Shown piece after piece: positions 10,833-19,903 of a stretch of 64,000 nucleotides of DNA (within the stretch, counting starts at the first letter, position 1; every line of letters begins with the position of its first letter). Source of the DNA: Nemertoderma westbladi (lineage: Eukaryota; Xenacoelomorpha; Nemertodermatida; Nemertodermatidae); NCBI GenBank assembly GCA_032718475.1, contig JAUCBJ010006694.1:1-64000 (forward strand), read 5' to 3'. The position numbers were made by a program, and so were the translations under genes. Under the pieces are notes generated by a model that was given only the letters and a program-made list of their open reading frames with translations, had not been told where the DNA came from and searched no databases.

Positions 10833-12463
10833 CAACGGCTGGAGTGGGTGTGTGACCATATTACTTTATATTTGTATTAGTTTTATTTTTATATTTATGT
10901 ATGTATTATTATGTAATTTTATTTTAATCGTTTTATTTAATTTTATTTAGTAGTATGGTATTTTAGAGATTATTTAGTAGATTAGTGCAATATATATGCG
11001 CGTTTATTATTTAATTACGTATATTATATATTTAGTGCGACGGCGAGAAATATTTCTTTTTCTCTTTCCTTACTGTCTGTATTACATTATAAATACGTGA
11101 CTACAGTAAGATGAAATGTCCGTACTTATTAAAGTACAATAAAGCCACTACTATATTTAAGTATTATTGGTAGGCAGAGTATTAGGAATGCAAAGTTCAG
11201 ATCCTCGTGTCTCGGCTAAACCAAGCTCTGGGTAGACCTTGGAAACGACTTGCCTCTTCACACTGACATTGCTTCGTGCGATATTGCTCTCATACCGTAT
11301 ATTAAATAATACATATAGTAGCGTGATGTCCCTTTAACAGTAGCGTATAACGCAAAATAAATCTGTTAAACCCTTTGACCATCTGTAATTCTAGTCGATT
11401 AAGATATCGCGGCACCCACCGATATACTTGAAAGACAAATTTCTAGAATCAATGGTTAACGTCCCCAGACAAGTTCTGGAATAAACTGGTGCCCATCATA
11501 AATATTAATTATTAATATTTACAAAAATCTGTCAAATATCAGATCCTTTAACAATTCTAGTCGATTAAGATATCGTAGCACTTACCGATATTCTTAAAGG
11601 GACAAAATTCCTAGAATCAAGGATCCCAGTCCCCAGACACGTTCTGGAATAAAATTGTGTCTATTTAACATTAAATAATAAAATTTACGGGAATAAATTT
11701 AAATTCAGATATTTCAATGAATTTAATAAATTGTCATTTTATACAATTTATAACATTCCCAAAATTCCATTAATTAATAGATCATGGGAGCGGAGATTCA
11801 CTCTATTAAATGTATTTGTGTGCGAGATAGTCAATAGCCGATAAAATTCATAGAATCATGTATAAAGGGGATATTGACCATTAAAGAATTACTATTAAAT
11901 AGCATCCCAGATCTGTATGCATGAGAATTACCCTAATTCTACCGCTAGCTTTCCATAATGTCACCATGGCAACAACCACGCTAGAATTAGAAGTGAGTTA
12001 AAAGAACAATAGAAAGCATGCCCCATTGAATAGCATAGGGAATAAATAGCGCACTGCTAGTATCCAAGGATACATAATAAATACAGTGACATTCTGGAAG
12101 GTACTGACTAACGGACAAATGGCCCGAATGTGTGCAGTTTGTTGCAGTTGTGTTGAATTTGTGCGTTTGTAGGTGAATGTTACTACTAAGGTGTGTTTAC
12201 AGTAGCGAGTCGCAATTGTGAAAGTAACCCTAACTCTCCAAGAAGAACCTGCAGTACATCTAAGCCTTTGGGACGGACAGTTAAGTGACTTGTGCCGGTT
12301 ATCGTTGTCGTTGTGTAGCTACATCGTTGGCGAAAGCACAGCGACGACGGTACATCGGCGCTGAGGATCTTACACTGTCCGGGGGCAAAAGAGGGGTAGG
12401 CAGCGACGCCCGCTAGCCTAATATATATAGACTCATTATAATATTGATAAACTCATAGCAGAT
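10833..12463 (+). other. Conserved spacer between pol and second ORF, copy A
   Basis: This is 1.6 kb without a credible ORF. It is nonetheless conserved in B (35628-37255), C (41909-45073 minus, interrupted) and D (56638-58263). Recognisable blocks are a CGACGGCGAGAAA tract with a pyrimidine run, AATAAAGCC near 11139, a shared block around TCGTGTCTCGGCTAAACCAA, the hairpin repeat at 11362-11690, and a short stretch ending GCAG just before the second ORF. Such conservation outside coding sequence suggests RNA-level signals for expressing the downstream ORF, for example splicing, internal initiation or a second promoter. The sequence alone does not decide between these. Confidence 0.7.
11362..11690 (+). 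repeat. Two-copy hairpin-forming repeat (~166 bp) upstream of second ORF
   Basis: Two units, starting near 11362 and 11528, share ATTCTAGTCGATTAAGATAT and CCCCAGAC...GTTCTGGAATAA. Each contains nested complements: ATTCTAG with CTAGAAT, and ATATCG with CGATAT. Each also has a small hairpin, CCAGA-loop-TCTGG. Across copies the stem CCAGA/TCTGG stays fixed while the five-base loop varies (caagt, cacgt, catgc, cctgc). That pattern favours a structured RNA. Confidence 0.65.
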
Positions 12464-15400
12464 ATGACTGAGTTGATAGAAGATGATCTTGGCATCAGGG
12501 AGCGATATACTCTACCTTTACAAGCGTTTGTCGATAGCTTGATACGCGGCGACGCTGGTCCAACTACTACGGAGGATGATGGTCGTTATATCGAACCGTC
12601 GATGTCCCCGGAGCAACTTACGCGTGAATTGGACTATAGAAAGTTCACCGCTCGCTATACGCATCGTAATGGTACGTATATGGACTTCTTAACTACCGGC
12701 CACCCTATCGATTTACACGATACGGACGATGTGGATACCGAAAGGGAAATGGTTTTATTTAAATATCATACCCAACGGAATCGGAACGATAAGCCAAGAA
12801 TAGAACACGAGAACTCTATTCGAAACCGACTCGAAAGAGAAGACGTTGAAGAACCGGATAAACGCAACGACTTCAACGATTATCTGGAATTCTTGAGAGA
12901 AACATACCTCAATATTGCCAGTCAACAAAATCTCGAAACTCGATATCCTCAAGGTATACATCATGATCCTATGATAGAACTCAAACGACTCTATTTCACT
13001 ATGATGTATCTTACCGCCGATCGACCGCTACCTGTTGTCCCAGATAGCTTCGAACAGATGGAGGAATATTGTAAAACTGGAGAACGATCACCCGCGTTTC
13101 CTCTGCAGGACATGCGTCTTTGGTATTACTGTGACGAATGCCCTAGACCCAATCAGCAAACGGAAAGACATAAACATCCGCGGAGACGTTGCGCTAAACA
13201 CAGTTTTACACGATATACTTACGGGAGTTTCGAGCGAAACCTGTTCGACGTGTCCCCTGCGGTCGCTCGACTCAAGCGATCCTTGAACGAACCGATGATC
13301 AGAGTTCCGGAATACTCGGTCAGACCTCCGCATTCCTCGGTTAGACCTCAAACTCTTGACCCTAATAGTATCACGGATCCTCCCGAACTGTACTCACTGT
13401 TCAAAGATCTAGTGTTACCCGAACAGTTGATCGGTGGCACTCCGGTAGTAGTCTCACGAGACATTCGCCAACCCTACCTAGCTGGACTGGGACGTGGTCA
13501 TCTAATATCGCCGTTTAACCCATACAACCGTCCCGGCTTCACCTCTATCCAACCCGTTACGGAAGTCGAAGAGAGCGTTGTACGAAACGCATTAGACGCT
13601 ATTCGGCAGAAAATCGGAAAGGGAACGTACGATTGTTTGGAGAAGCGTAAATTGCAGCAACAAGTCCAAGCGGTGAAGGAATTAGCTTTACCCCAGTTCG
13701 ATAGAGAAATACAAAATCTCGAGGAGGACATCGAACGTGGACGAACCTACTCTTTACAAGAGTTTCTAGATGAGCGTCTACAACAACAAGCAGAGGAGAA
13801 TCAGCTCGAGGAGAGACATATAGAACTGGATGAGAGAGAAGAAGCGGCTTTAGCTCAACCCGAAGCGCAAATCCTTATGACGGATCTCTACTCTAAAACC
13901 ATTCTTCATCCCTCGATGGTTCCCCATTTCGGAGACAAACTTTTTGCGACGGCACAACCCCAACCGGTTGATATCAACCTAAGATCTCGCGATCTTATCG
14001 CCGACGCTCCTCTGTTGCAGCGTCCGCCCATCGAACCCGCCCGTGTCGATGGTATACTCGTTGAACCTCCGGACAATAGAGCAGATCTTGTCCGTCGCAT
14101 GGTACACGATGTAAACATACGCGCTAGACCTTTACCGGACTCGTTTTATGGGATCAAAGATCACCCTTATTACGTCAATCTAAAACAATATTACATGGTA
14201 AAACCGGAAGATCCTACACATAGTCTGAAGTTTCTACCGTTAATAAATCCTCTCGATCTTGTCGAACTCGAACAACTGCAGAAACATCTGGATCAGTTAG
14301 TTAAAGTAAACTCGTTTCGAAAACCATATAATGTTTCCAGAATAGAGAAAGAAACAATACCTCCGTATAATCTTGATGGATTCATCAAAACTCGTTTAGT
14401 GCACTGGAATCTTGATGTGTTATTCGAGGAGGAAAGAATACAACGATATGGAGATGTGGAAACATATACCACACAATGTTTAAAGTATAAAGACCTGCCT
14501 AATGCTAGCGAATGTGCTACCTTGTGGCATCCTGTGGGAATGACACTCGAAAACGCCACTAAAGAGTGGAACGAAACTCTTAACGTTATCGAGATGTATG
14601 GAGTTGTCACTTACGATAACGAAGGTAGCGTTCCGGTTGGAGAACTTGGAACTACGCGGATGATACACATACGAGGACTCGCTGGTTCTACCCACGTATT
14701 TACTCGAGCGTGTTCCGACGTTATTGATTATTCTTTTGAAACTCTTACTGAGATACAAAAGAAACTCCGACATGGACAATTTGAACTCGCGCAGCTTTAC
14801 GTCACCGACACCGAGCGCAAGCCGGCCATGGGTATCGATGGATCGATGTTACCCCAACCCGTGCTCGAGATGCTGTTTAATGAAGGAATCCTTAAAATCG
14901 GCTCAGCTGTTTATGGAGACCTACAGAACGACTTTCGGAATATGGAGAACATTCCATACCCCTTCGTTGATACTCAGCTGATTGCTCCTTGGGCAGAAGG
15001 CCGAGGTTTCTTCCGCACTACGTATGCCAATACACCCAGCGGAATTACCAAAGTACAACGAACCTCCATCGGACATCTTGCCTTTCAAGAATACGGATGG
15101 AATTTCAAGGTTGGAAATCCTATAAATTACCAACAAGTATACGGAGATCATTATTCTCGTTTATACTTTGATGGACCATTGACCGCAACTGGCGCCGTGT
15201 ATAGCTTTATGAGTGTTCCACTTCGTCCCTCCTTAGCTATATACACGATCTTTGAAAACGCAGCACTTGCCGGTTGGCTAGCCGATGTGTGCAGCCGTAC
15301 CATACGCGCCCATCCCTTAATACTTGGAACCAAACTCGCCAAGTTAGATGAACACAATAAATTCATCCGCTTTGAATGTTTCAGGCGCTTTCTGACTCCG

Positions 15401-16717
15401 TTCCGTAACGTTGATAGTCAGTTCAAGGACCGCGCTCTGACCAAACTCAGCCTGAGAGACTCAGCGGCGGAGAAGCTAAATAGCGCGGGATTTGCCCTTT
15501 TTCAGGACGTTTGTATACAGAACTTGCACTCATCTGTTATACAAAGACCCCGAATACCCACGGGTTATTCTGTCGTCGAAGTTCAGACAGTGGGTCCGCT
15601 TGCGGAGACAGCCGCACCTACCTCAGCTATGCAATTGGAAGACGAACCAATATGCTTAGAAGCTGAAGCGATTCAGCCTACAGCGCCCCGGAGCAGCGAT
15701 AACGACTACGTCTTAGAGTGGTATCAAGGTCCACAATGTCTCACCGCATACGATTATCGACACGCTAACTATGTTTCTCGAAAACGTTGTCGATTATGCG
15801 CATCGAGAGACCATTTCACCCCTATGGACTCAGACGTACCCTGTTCCTATTTCCACGAACAACCAATGATGGAGATATATTGTGCGTATTGCAGACTTAA
15901 TAACTCTCATATTTTTGCAGTCTGCCCCCAATTTATGACTCAATGCCACCACTGTCAATTTAAAGGACATGCGAGTTATAATTGCCCCTTTAATCACGAT
16001 TTAGAGAGTGTAGATGAAATGATTACCCTGCGCTACATCCGAGCTTGGGAAGCTAACGCGGATTTACACTGTGAGTCCCGCCATCGATACTACCCTGGAC
16101 GCTCTTACGAGGGAGTTTACGCGTTCCATCCTTATTTATTAGCGTCTGTGGAACAAAAAACACGCATACCGAGTTACGAGCTAATGAAGCGTGTTGGTGA
16201 GTGTATTTCCACTAAATTTGTTAGAAGATACCTTAGGAACGTCAATCCTAACGATATTACTTCATACCATTTGATCAATTATATCCGTCAAGACCCTGAG
16301 TATGGCGATTTATTTATCAACTCGCACCCTGAGTTACAGGAAGTATCTCGACGGCCCTACGAATATCGAGCCCGAGAACGCGAGCTGGAAAGAACTATTA
16401 AACCAAGGAAGTTTCTCACCACTCACGGTCCGCCTACCGCCATTGCCCAGACAACCCGTCAAGGACCCGTAGGAGCTGCTGTCCTGAGGCGCGCCCTAAA
16501 GGCTGTTAGACCTCGCTCCACGGAAGTTGATATCGATCAACCAGGTATCTCGACCGGCGGATACACCGATCGCAATCCGAAACCTTCTGATGCAATTGTA
16601 TTGCACCCTTCACCCAGGAGTTACAGCCCTCCTAGTAAAGTGGCTCGCCCCAAAGAGAAAAGGACTCTTGCTAGCCTCAAAAAACTGCGTAAACGCCGTC
16701 CGCGTAAGAAAGACTAA
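12464..16717 (+). CDS. BEL family second ORF: large zinc-knuckle protein of unknown function
   Basis: This is a 1417-codon uninterrupted frame placed where a retroviral env would lie. I recognise no family for most of it. No N-terminal signal peptide (start MTELIEDDLGIRERYTLPLQ) or membrane helix is apparent, so an envelope role is unlikely. About residues 400-470 are Gln/Glu-rich and coiled-coil-like. Near the C terminus are three Cys/His clusters. The last is a canonical CCHC knuckle (C1161, C1164, H1169, C1174). The one before has spacing CX2CX5HX4C (from C1140), and the first is CX2CX4HX9C (from C1109). A basic tail ends RKRRPRKKD. Single-stranded nucleic-acid binding is therefore plausible (inference). 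The start is supported by identical start contexts in B, C and D, where the middle 2.8 kb is deleted. Confidence 0.82.
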   Translation: MTELIEDDLGIRERYTLPLQAFVDSLIRGDAGPTTTEDDGRYIEPSMSPEQLTRELDYRKFTARYTHRNGTYMDFLTTGHPIDLHDTDDVDTEREMVLFKYHTQRNRNDKPRIEHENSIRNRLEREDVEEPDKRNDFNDYLEFLRETYLNIASQQNLETRYPQGIHHDPMIELKRLYFTMMYLTADRPLPVVPDSFEQMEEYCKTGERSPAFPLQDMRLWYYCDECPRPNQQTERHKHPRRRCAKHSFTRYTYGSFERNLFDVSPAVARLKRSLNEPMIRVPEYSVRPPHSSVRPQTLDPNSITDPPELYSLFKDLVLPEQLIGGTPVVVSRDIRQPYLAGLGRGHLISPFNPYNRPGFTSIQPVTEVEESVVRNALDAIRQKIGKGTYDCLEKRKLQQQVQAVKELALPQFDREIQNLEEDIERGRTYSLQEFLDERLQQQAEENQLEERHIELDEREEAALAQPEAQILMTDLYSKTILHPSMVPHFGDKLFATAQPQPVDINLRSRDLIADAPLLQRPPIEPARVDGILVEPPDNRADLVRRMVHDVNIRARPLPDSFYGIKDHPYYVNLKQYYMVKPEDPTHSLKFLPLINPLDLVELEQLQKHLDQLVKVNSFRKPYNVSRIEKETIPPYNLDGFIKTRLVHWNLDVLFEEERIQRYGDVETYTTQCLKYKDLPNASECATLWHPVGMTLENATKEWNETLNVIEMYGVVTYDNEGSVPVGELGTTRMIHIRGLAGSTHVFTRACSDVIDYSFETLTEIQKKLRHGQFELAQLYVTDTERKPAMGIDGSMLPQPVLEMLFNEGILKIGSAVYGDLQNDFRNMENIPYPFVDTQLIAPWAEGRGFFRTTYANTPSGITKVQRTSIGHLAFQEYGWNFKVGNPINYQQVYGDHYSRLYFDGPLTATGAVYSFMSVPLRPSLAIYTIFENAALAGWLADVCSRTIRAHPLILGTKLAKLDEHNKFIRFECFRRFLTPFRNVDSQFKDRALTKLSLRDSAAEKLNSAGFALFQDVCIQNLHSSVIQRPRIPTGYSVVEVQTVGPLAETAAPTSAMQLEDEPICLEAEAIQPTAPRSSDNDYVLEWYQGPQCLTAYDYRHANYVSRKRCRLCASRDHFTPMDSDVPCSYFHEQPMMEIYCAYCRLNNSHIFAVCPQFMTQCHHCQFKGHASYNCPFNHDLESVDEMITLRYIRAWEANADLHCESRHRYYPGRSYEGVYAFHPYLLASVEQKTRIPSYELMKRVGECISTKFVRRYLRNVNPNDITSYHLINYIRQDPEYGDLFINSHPELQEVSRRPYEYRARERELERTIKPRKFLTTHGPPTAIAQTTRQGPVGAAVLRRALKAVRPRSTEVDIDQPGISTGGYTDRNPKPSDAIVLHPSPRSYSPPSKVARPKEKRTLASLKKLRKRRPRKKD

Positions 16718-16795
16718 CTGTTTAGAGTATTTTTATATTTTAGAAACTGAGATTTGTTATATTTTGTAGACTTAAATCCCATTTTCTGGGAGCGG

Positions 16796-17962
16796 TGTAA
16801 AAGCTTTTGCGTCATTAACCGGTTATTTTCCCTTAAAGTACTCTGTAGTTGGTTTACCAGGCATAAAAAGGCCGTGTCCTTGCTGTACTGGTGTTTTAGA
16901 GGACATAAAAGTCATTTCCTCTGTATTTGTACTTTAGAGGACATAATCCGCAATCTCGTGACGCGATAAGCTGGATACTCTTGAAAACAGTGTCGCTACC
17001 ATGACGACGGCTAACAGCTGATATTGCCACGTCGACGTTTCTTCGTTTCTTTGTTCTCTCGTTGTTCGGTTGACCAATCAGAGCGTTTTTTGTCTCTGTG
17101 TTGGAGGTGTGTACAGAACTCAGTAGTTCAGTGTGTTATGTTTTTGCCCAGAGCCTAAGAACATCGGCTTTTGGCACCTCCGTATATCAGCATTCTTTAG
17201 CTTTACATTAGTAGGCTTAATTATAGAGCGTATATCTGTTATCAAACCAAATCATACCAAAACTCAGTTAACTCACTTAATAATCATTCATACCTTAACT
17301 TTGCTGCTTTTACTGTCGGTTATTCATTATATTGGTTGATGAAATATTATATCGGAATACTGATCAATAGTCAGACACCCCACCTTCTTGATATACTAAA
17401 GGTTAGAGAGACCGGTTACAGATAAACGATTGCGACCTATGTTAAGTGGTTTGCAGTGAATCTAATGCTATTTCATATGCCCAACATAAATTGTCTGTTG
17501 CTCTCTTTATACGTGACTAAATTTAGTGAAGGTCGGCAGATTAGTGTGCAGTATTGTGCAGCATTGTGTATGCGTGTAACTGATAACAAAGCATCTCCTA
17601 AAGAATGCGCCATATACGTGAATCTATAGCCTTTTCGTTGTGTCCAGTTTAAGTCATAACTCTGTTTACATATTTAGAGCGCCACGTCCTAAAGGAACTG
17701 TTAATATTTCCCGAAAGTGAATAATATTTGTCAGAGATTATATATTACGATCAGTCGAATAATACGGTAGGCTTACACCATCAATCATTAAGCTCCGAAC
17801 TCAGTCTCCCGGGTATATCCAACGGGTGAATGATTGCGCATAGACTGGCTTCGGCTAATGTAGTGTATCAAATACTCGTCATAGGCTAAAGACTATCTAT
17901 CATCCAAAAGACATTCTAATTTTGGCAGGTTAAACTGTCAAAGGTCTTCAAAAGCGCAAACA
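16796..17962 (+). repeat. 3' LTR of BEL copy A
   Basis: It begins TGTAAAAGCTT and ends in CA at 17962, with the same start as the B LTRs. At 1167 bp it is shorter than the 1258-bp LTRs of B and more diverged. It carries the conserved pair of GGACATAA boxes (16891-16908 and 16930-16946), a CCAATCAGAGCG block near 17074, the AAAGGAACTGTTAATATTTC block near 17692, and the terminal TTTGGCAGGTTAAACTG block. Its partner LTR is outside the window, so the target duplication cannot be checked. The short frames inside it are not genes. Confidence 0.82.
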
Positions 17963-18218
17963 CTATATTTCGTATGCCTTCACTCTTGTATGTGGTAAGC
18001 TCAGTAGCTCTTGCTGGAGGTAGAGTTGTCATATACAGTATATGGGTAGTAACCAAGCATCTTGATTACACAACTTCAGTGCTTTTACAGTAAATTGCGT
18101 ATCCCATTACACGAGTCTTTATTACATTGATAACGTGAACTCCCAGTTTTTATCTTTCGTGGTTTTGTATTAGTTCTGTAACCACAGATCTTCTGTTTCA
18201 GTAATTTTTGGAAAATAT
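17963..18218. other. Unassigned intergenic sequence
   Basis: This runs from the end of the copy A LTR to a TATATATA tract at about 18230. I see no gene, structural RNA or recognisable repeat in it. Confidence 0.5.
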
Positions 18219-18809
18219 ATGGGTTCCATATATATATATATGATTATCCACGCATTTGGAAGGGCAGTTTGTATTGCTGGCGTAAGGCGTAAGGGAAAGG
18301 CATGGGCAGCCTTGAATAGGCTTTCCACGATTTGGAAGTCACCGAGAATTAATCGGAAACTTAAGGTCCGATTATTTAGAGCAGCAGTAGTTCCAGTACT
18401 CCTCTATGGGAGTCCATGCTGGGCTCTAACTGCTGAGGACACCAAATCTCTGGATGGCACACTCACAAGAATGCTACGCCGGGTTCATTGTGTCAAGTAC
18501 AATGCACACATCTCCAACCAGACACTATATAACATTGGAGGTGTCTCATTGGTACCTCCAAGCTTGACACTAGAACAAAATCGCCTCCGCTTTGCAGGAC
18601 ATTGCTTTCGCCGTGAGGACCAGCCAGTGCATAATCTTGTACTTTGGCAGCCTCAAGGAGTGAATAAGTATGGTGGACAGCCAATGACTTTCTTGAGACG
18701 CATCTTAAAGGACACTGGCCTTGAAGATGCGGATGATCTAGCAAATGTCATGGGAGATAGGGAGTTGTGGCGGCGCAATTTTGTCGACAAGCCGGCACAG
18801 CATTCTTAA
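18219..18809 (+). pseudogene. RTE-like non-LTR retrotransposon fragment (C-terminal RT/thumb region)
   Basis: The frame resembles the part of RTE-type reverse transcriptases that follows the catalytic core. It has KAWAALNRLSTIWKS, then LKVRLFRAAVVPVLLYGSPC, LDGTLTRMLRR, RLRFAGHCFR and a terminal DRELWRR. The YADD catalytic box and the endonuclease are absent, so this is a 5'-truncated copy, the usual product of incomplete target-primed reverse transcription. The first dozen or so residues, encoded by a TATATA tract, are probably not element sequence; homology starts near 18270. Identity is from motif recall, and the clade is less certain than the non-LTR assignment. Confidence 0.7.
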
Positions 18810-19369
18810 AAATGCAGCTTCAATGCAGCATGCCGATACTAGTTAGTTAGTTGTATTGCTGCATATACTAGTTCTAATAGTTGAAAATAGGTCAGCAAAC
18901 GGTTGAATGGTGAACGCGAATTCAGTTCCGTAAAGGTTCCAAGAACCATCTAGAATACGTGGTATATTTCCTTTATATTCTGTGGCATTAAGGAAACTGC
19001 TAATGAAAGTACACATAAGTGTTCCCTTTGCGGGAACAGTATCAATGCTAAAGCTGTGTATCACAGATTTAACATAGTTTAGACATACTGTAACACACTT
19101 TGTTGTACTGTTTGTATATACACCATACAGAAATAGCCAAATACCCCTATCTAAACCAATAGAAATGAGAAGTTACATTCTCACCTCTTAGTAATATATG
19201 CATATTATACATAACATATTTATTTTAGTTAAATTAACCATCTGAATGAAAACTTCAAATACTGCGTACGGCAGGTCTACTGTATGTTTTGAATGACTAC
19301 AATTAGAGCTAAACACCTTAAAAGGCTTTACATAAAATATCATGAATATACTGTATAAGAAAAGAATTG
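18810..19369. other. AT-rich intergenic sequence
   Basis: It may include the 3' tail of the RTE-like fragment, ending in a short TTAG/TAGT repeat at about 18839-18852. The rest is AT-rich. I find no supported gene here. Confidence 0.45.
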
Positions 19370-19577
19370 GACCGTGGTTTTAGGACCGGGTTTTAGACAT
19401 TTTCACTTTAAGACCGAGACCGGGTTTTAGTCATTTCATTTTTGGGACCGCAAGTTAATGGACCGGGTTTTAGGAATTATTGGGACCGGGTTTTAGTAAT
19501 TTTCATGTGGACAGGGCAAAAATTGGACCGACCGGGTTTTAGGTTCAGTGGACCGGGACCGGCCCGGGTTTTAGATA
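19370..19577 (+). repeat. Irregular GGACCGGGTTTTAG repeat tract upstream of ADAR
   Basis: ACCGGGTTTTAG recurs about six times with variable spacing, in company with looser forms such as GACCGTGGTTTTAG. Two copies are near 19384 and 19430, and further ones lie before 19570. The tract ends about 330 bp before the ADAR start codon. It could be promoter-associated or a decayed satellite; the sequence does not say which. Confidence 0.7.
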
Positions 19578-19903
19578 GTCCCCCAGTCCAGTAGTCTGGT
19601 AGTGTAGCGTGTAGCGGTGTAGCTCTTTCTGTCTTTAGAAGTTTGCAGAGTGCAGCAGGCAGCAAGGCAGGTCTGCAGCCTGCAGGTAGTCTGTAGTCTG
19701 GCATCTGACAGTCTGGGTACCCAATAGGCTGATAGCCATAACCATATGCCATAGCCATACACATACACCCATAGGTCTAACATCACCTTACTGTCCTGTT
19801 GCTGTATTGAGCAGTTGAGGGATCAGGACTGTAGGACATTGCTTAGCTGCCTAGGCCTATTTCAGTATTTACAGACTGACAGACTTAAGTTTGAAATTGA
19901 AAG
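19578..19903 (+). promoter_or_regulatory. Presumed 5' UTR/promoter-proximal region of ADAR
   Basis: This is the 326 bp upstream of the start codon. It contains GTGTAGCG and TCTGCAG-type short repeats and CATAGCCATA/CCATATGCCATAG copies. I see no convincing TATA box or initiator. It is assigned as regulatory by position only, and upstream non-coding exons cannot be excluded. Confidence 0.35.

Larger units (their letters stand above)
1..17962 (+). mobile_element. BEL/Pao LTR retrotransposon, copy A (5' LTR off window)
   Basis: The order leader, gag, aspartic protease, RT, integrase, long spacer, second ORF, LTR matches copies B, C and D. BEL/Pao membership rests on the polyprotein: three cysteine-rich knuckles, an LLDSGSTGTF protease motif, a YMDD RT box and an H2C2/DDE integrase. 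The first bases of the window match the bases that follow the 5' LTR of copy B, so the A leader starts at or beside base 1 and its 5' LTR lies outside. Two lesions make gag-pol non-functional: an in-frame stop at 4919 and an internal deletion at about 9002 that removes RNase H. The second ORF is intact. A 1.38-kb TTAA element has inserted in the leader. Confidence 0.88.

Noticed and set aside
12834-15637. The segment missing from ORF2 of B, C and D as an intron of copy A
   Set aside because: Its ends are not GT-AG in any alignment shift, it is open reading frame throughout, and its removal shifts the frame to an early stop.
12464-16717. ORF2 as an env gene
   Set aside because: It stands in the right place, but no signal peptide, transmembrane segment or furin-like site is apparent, and it has zinc knuckles and a basic C terminus.
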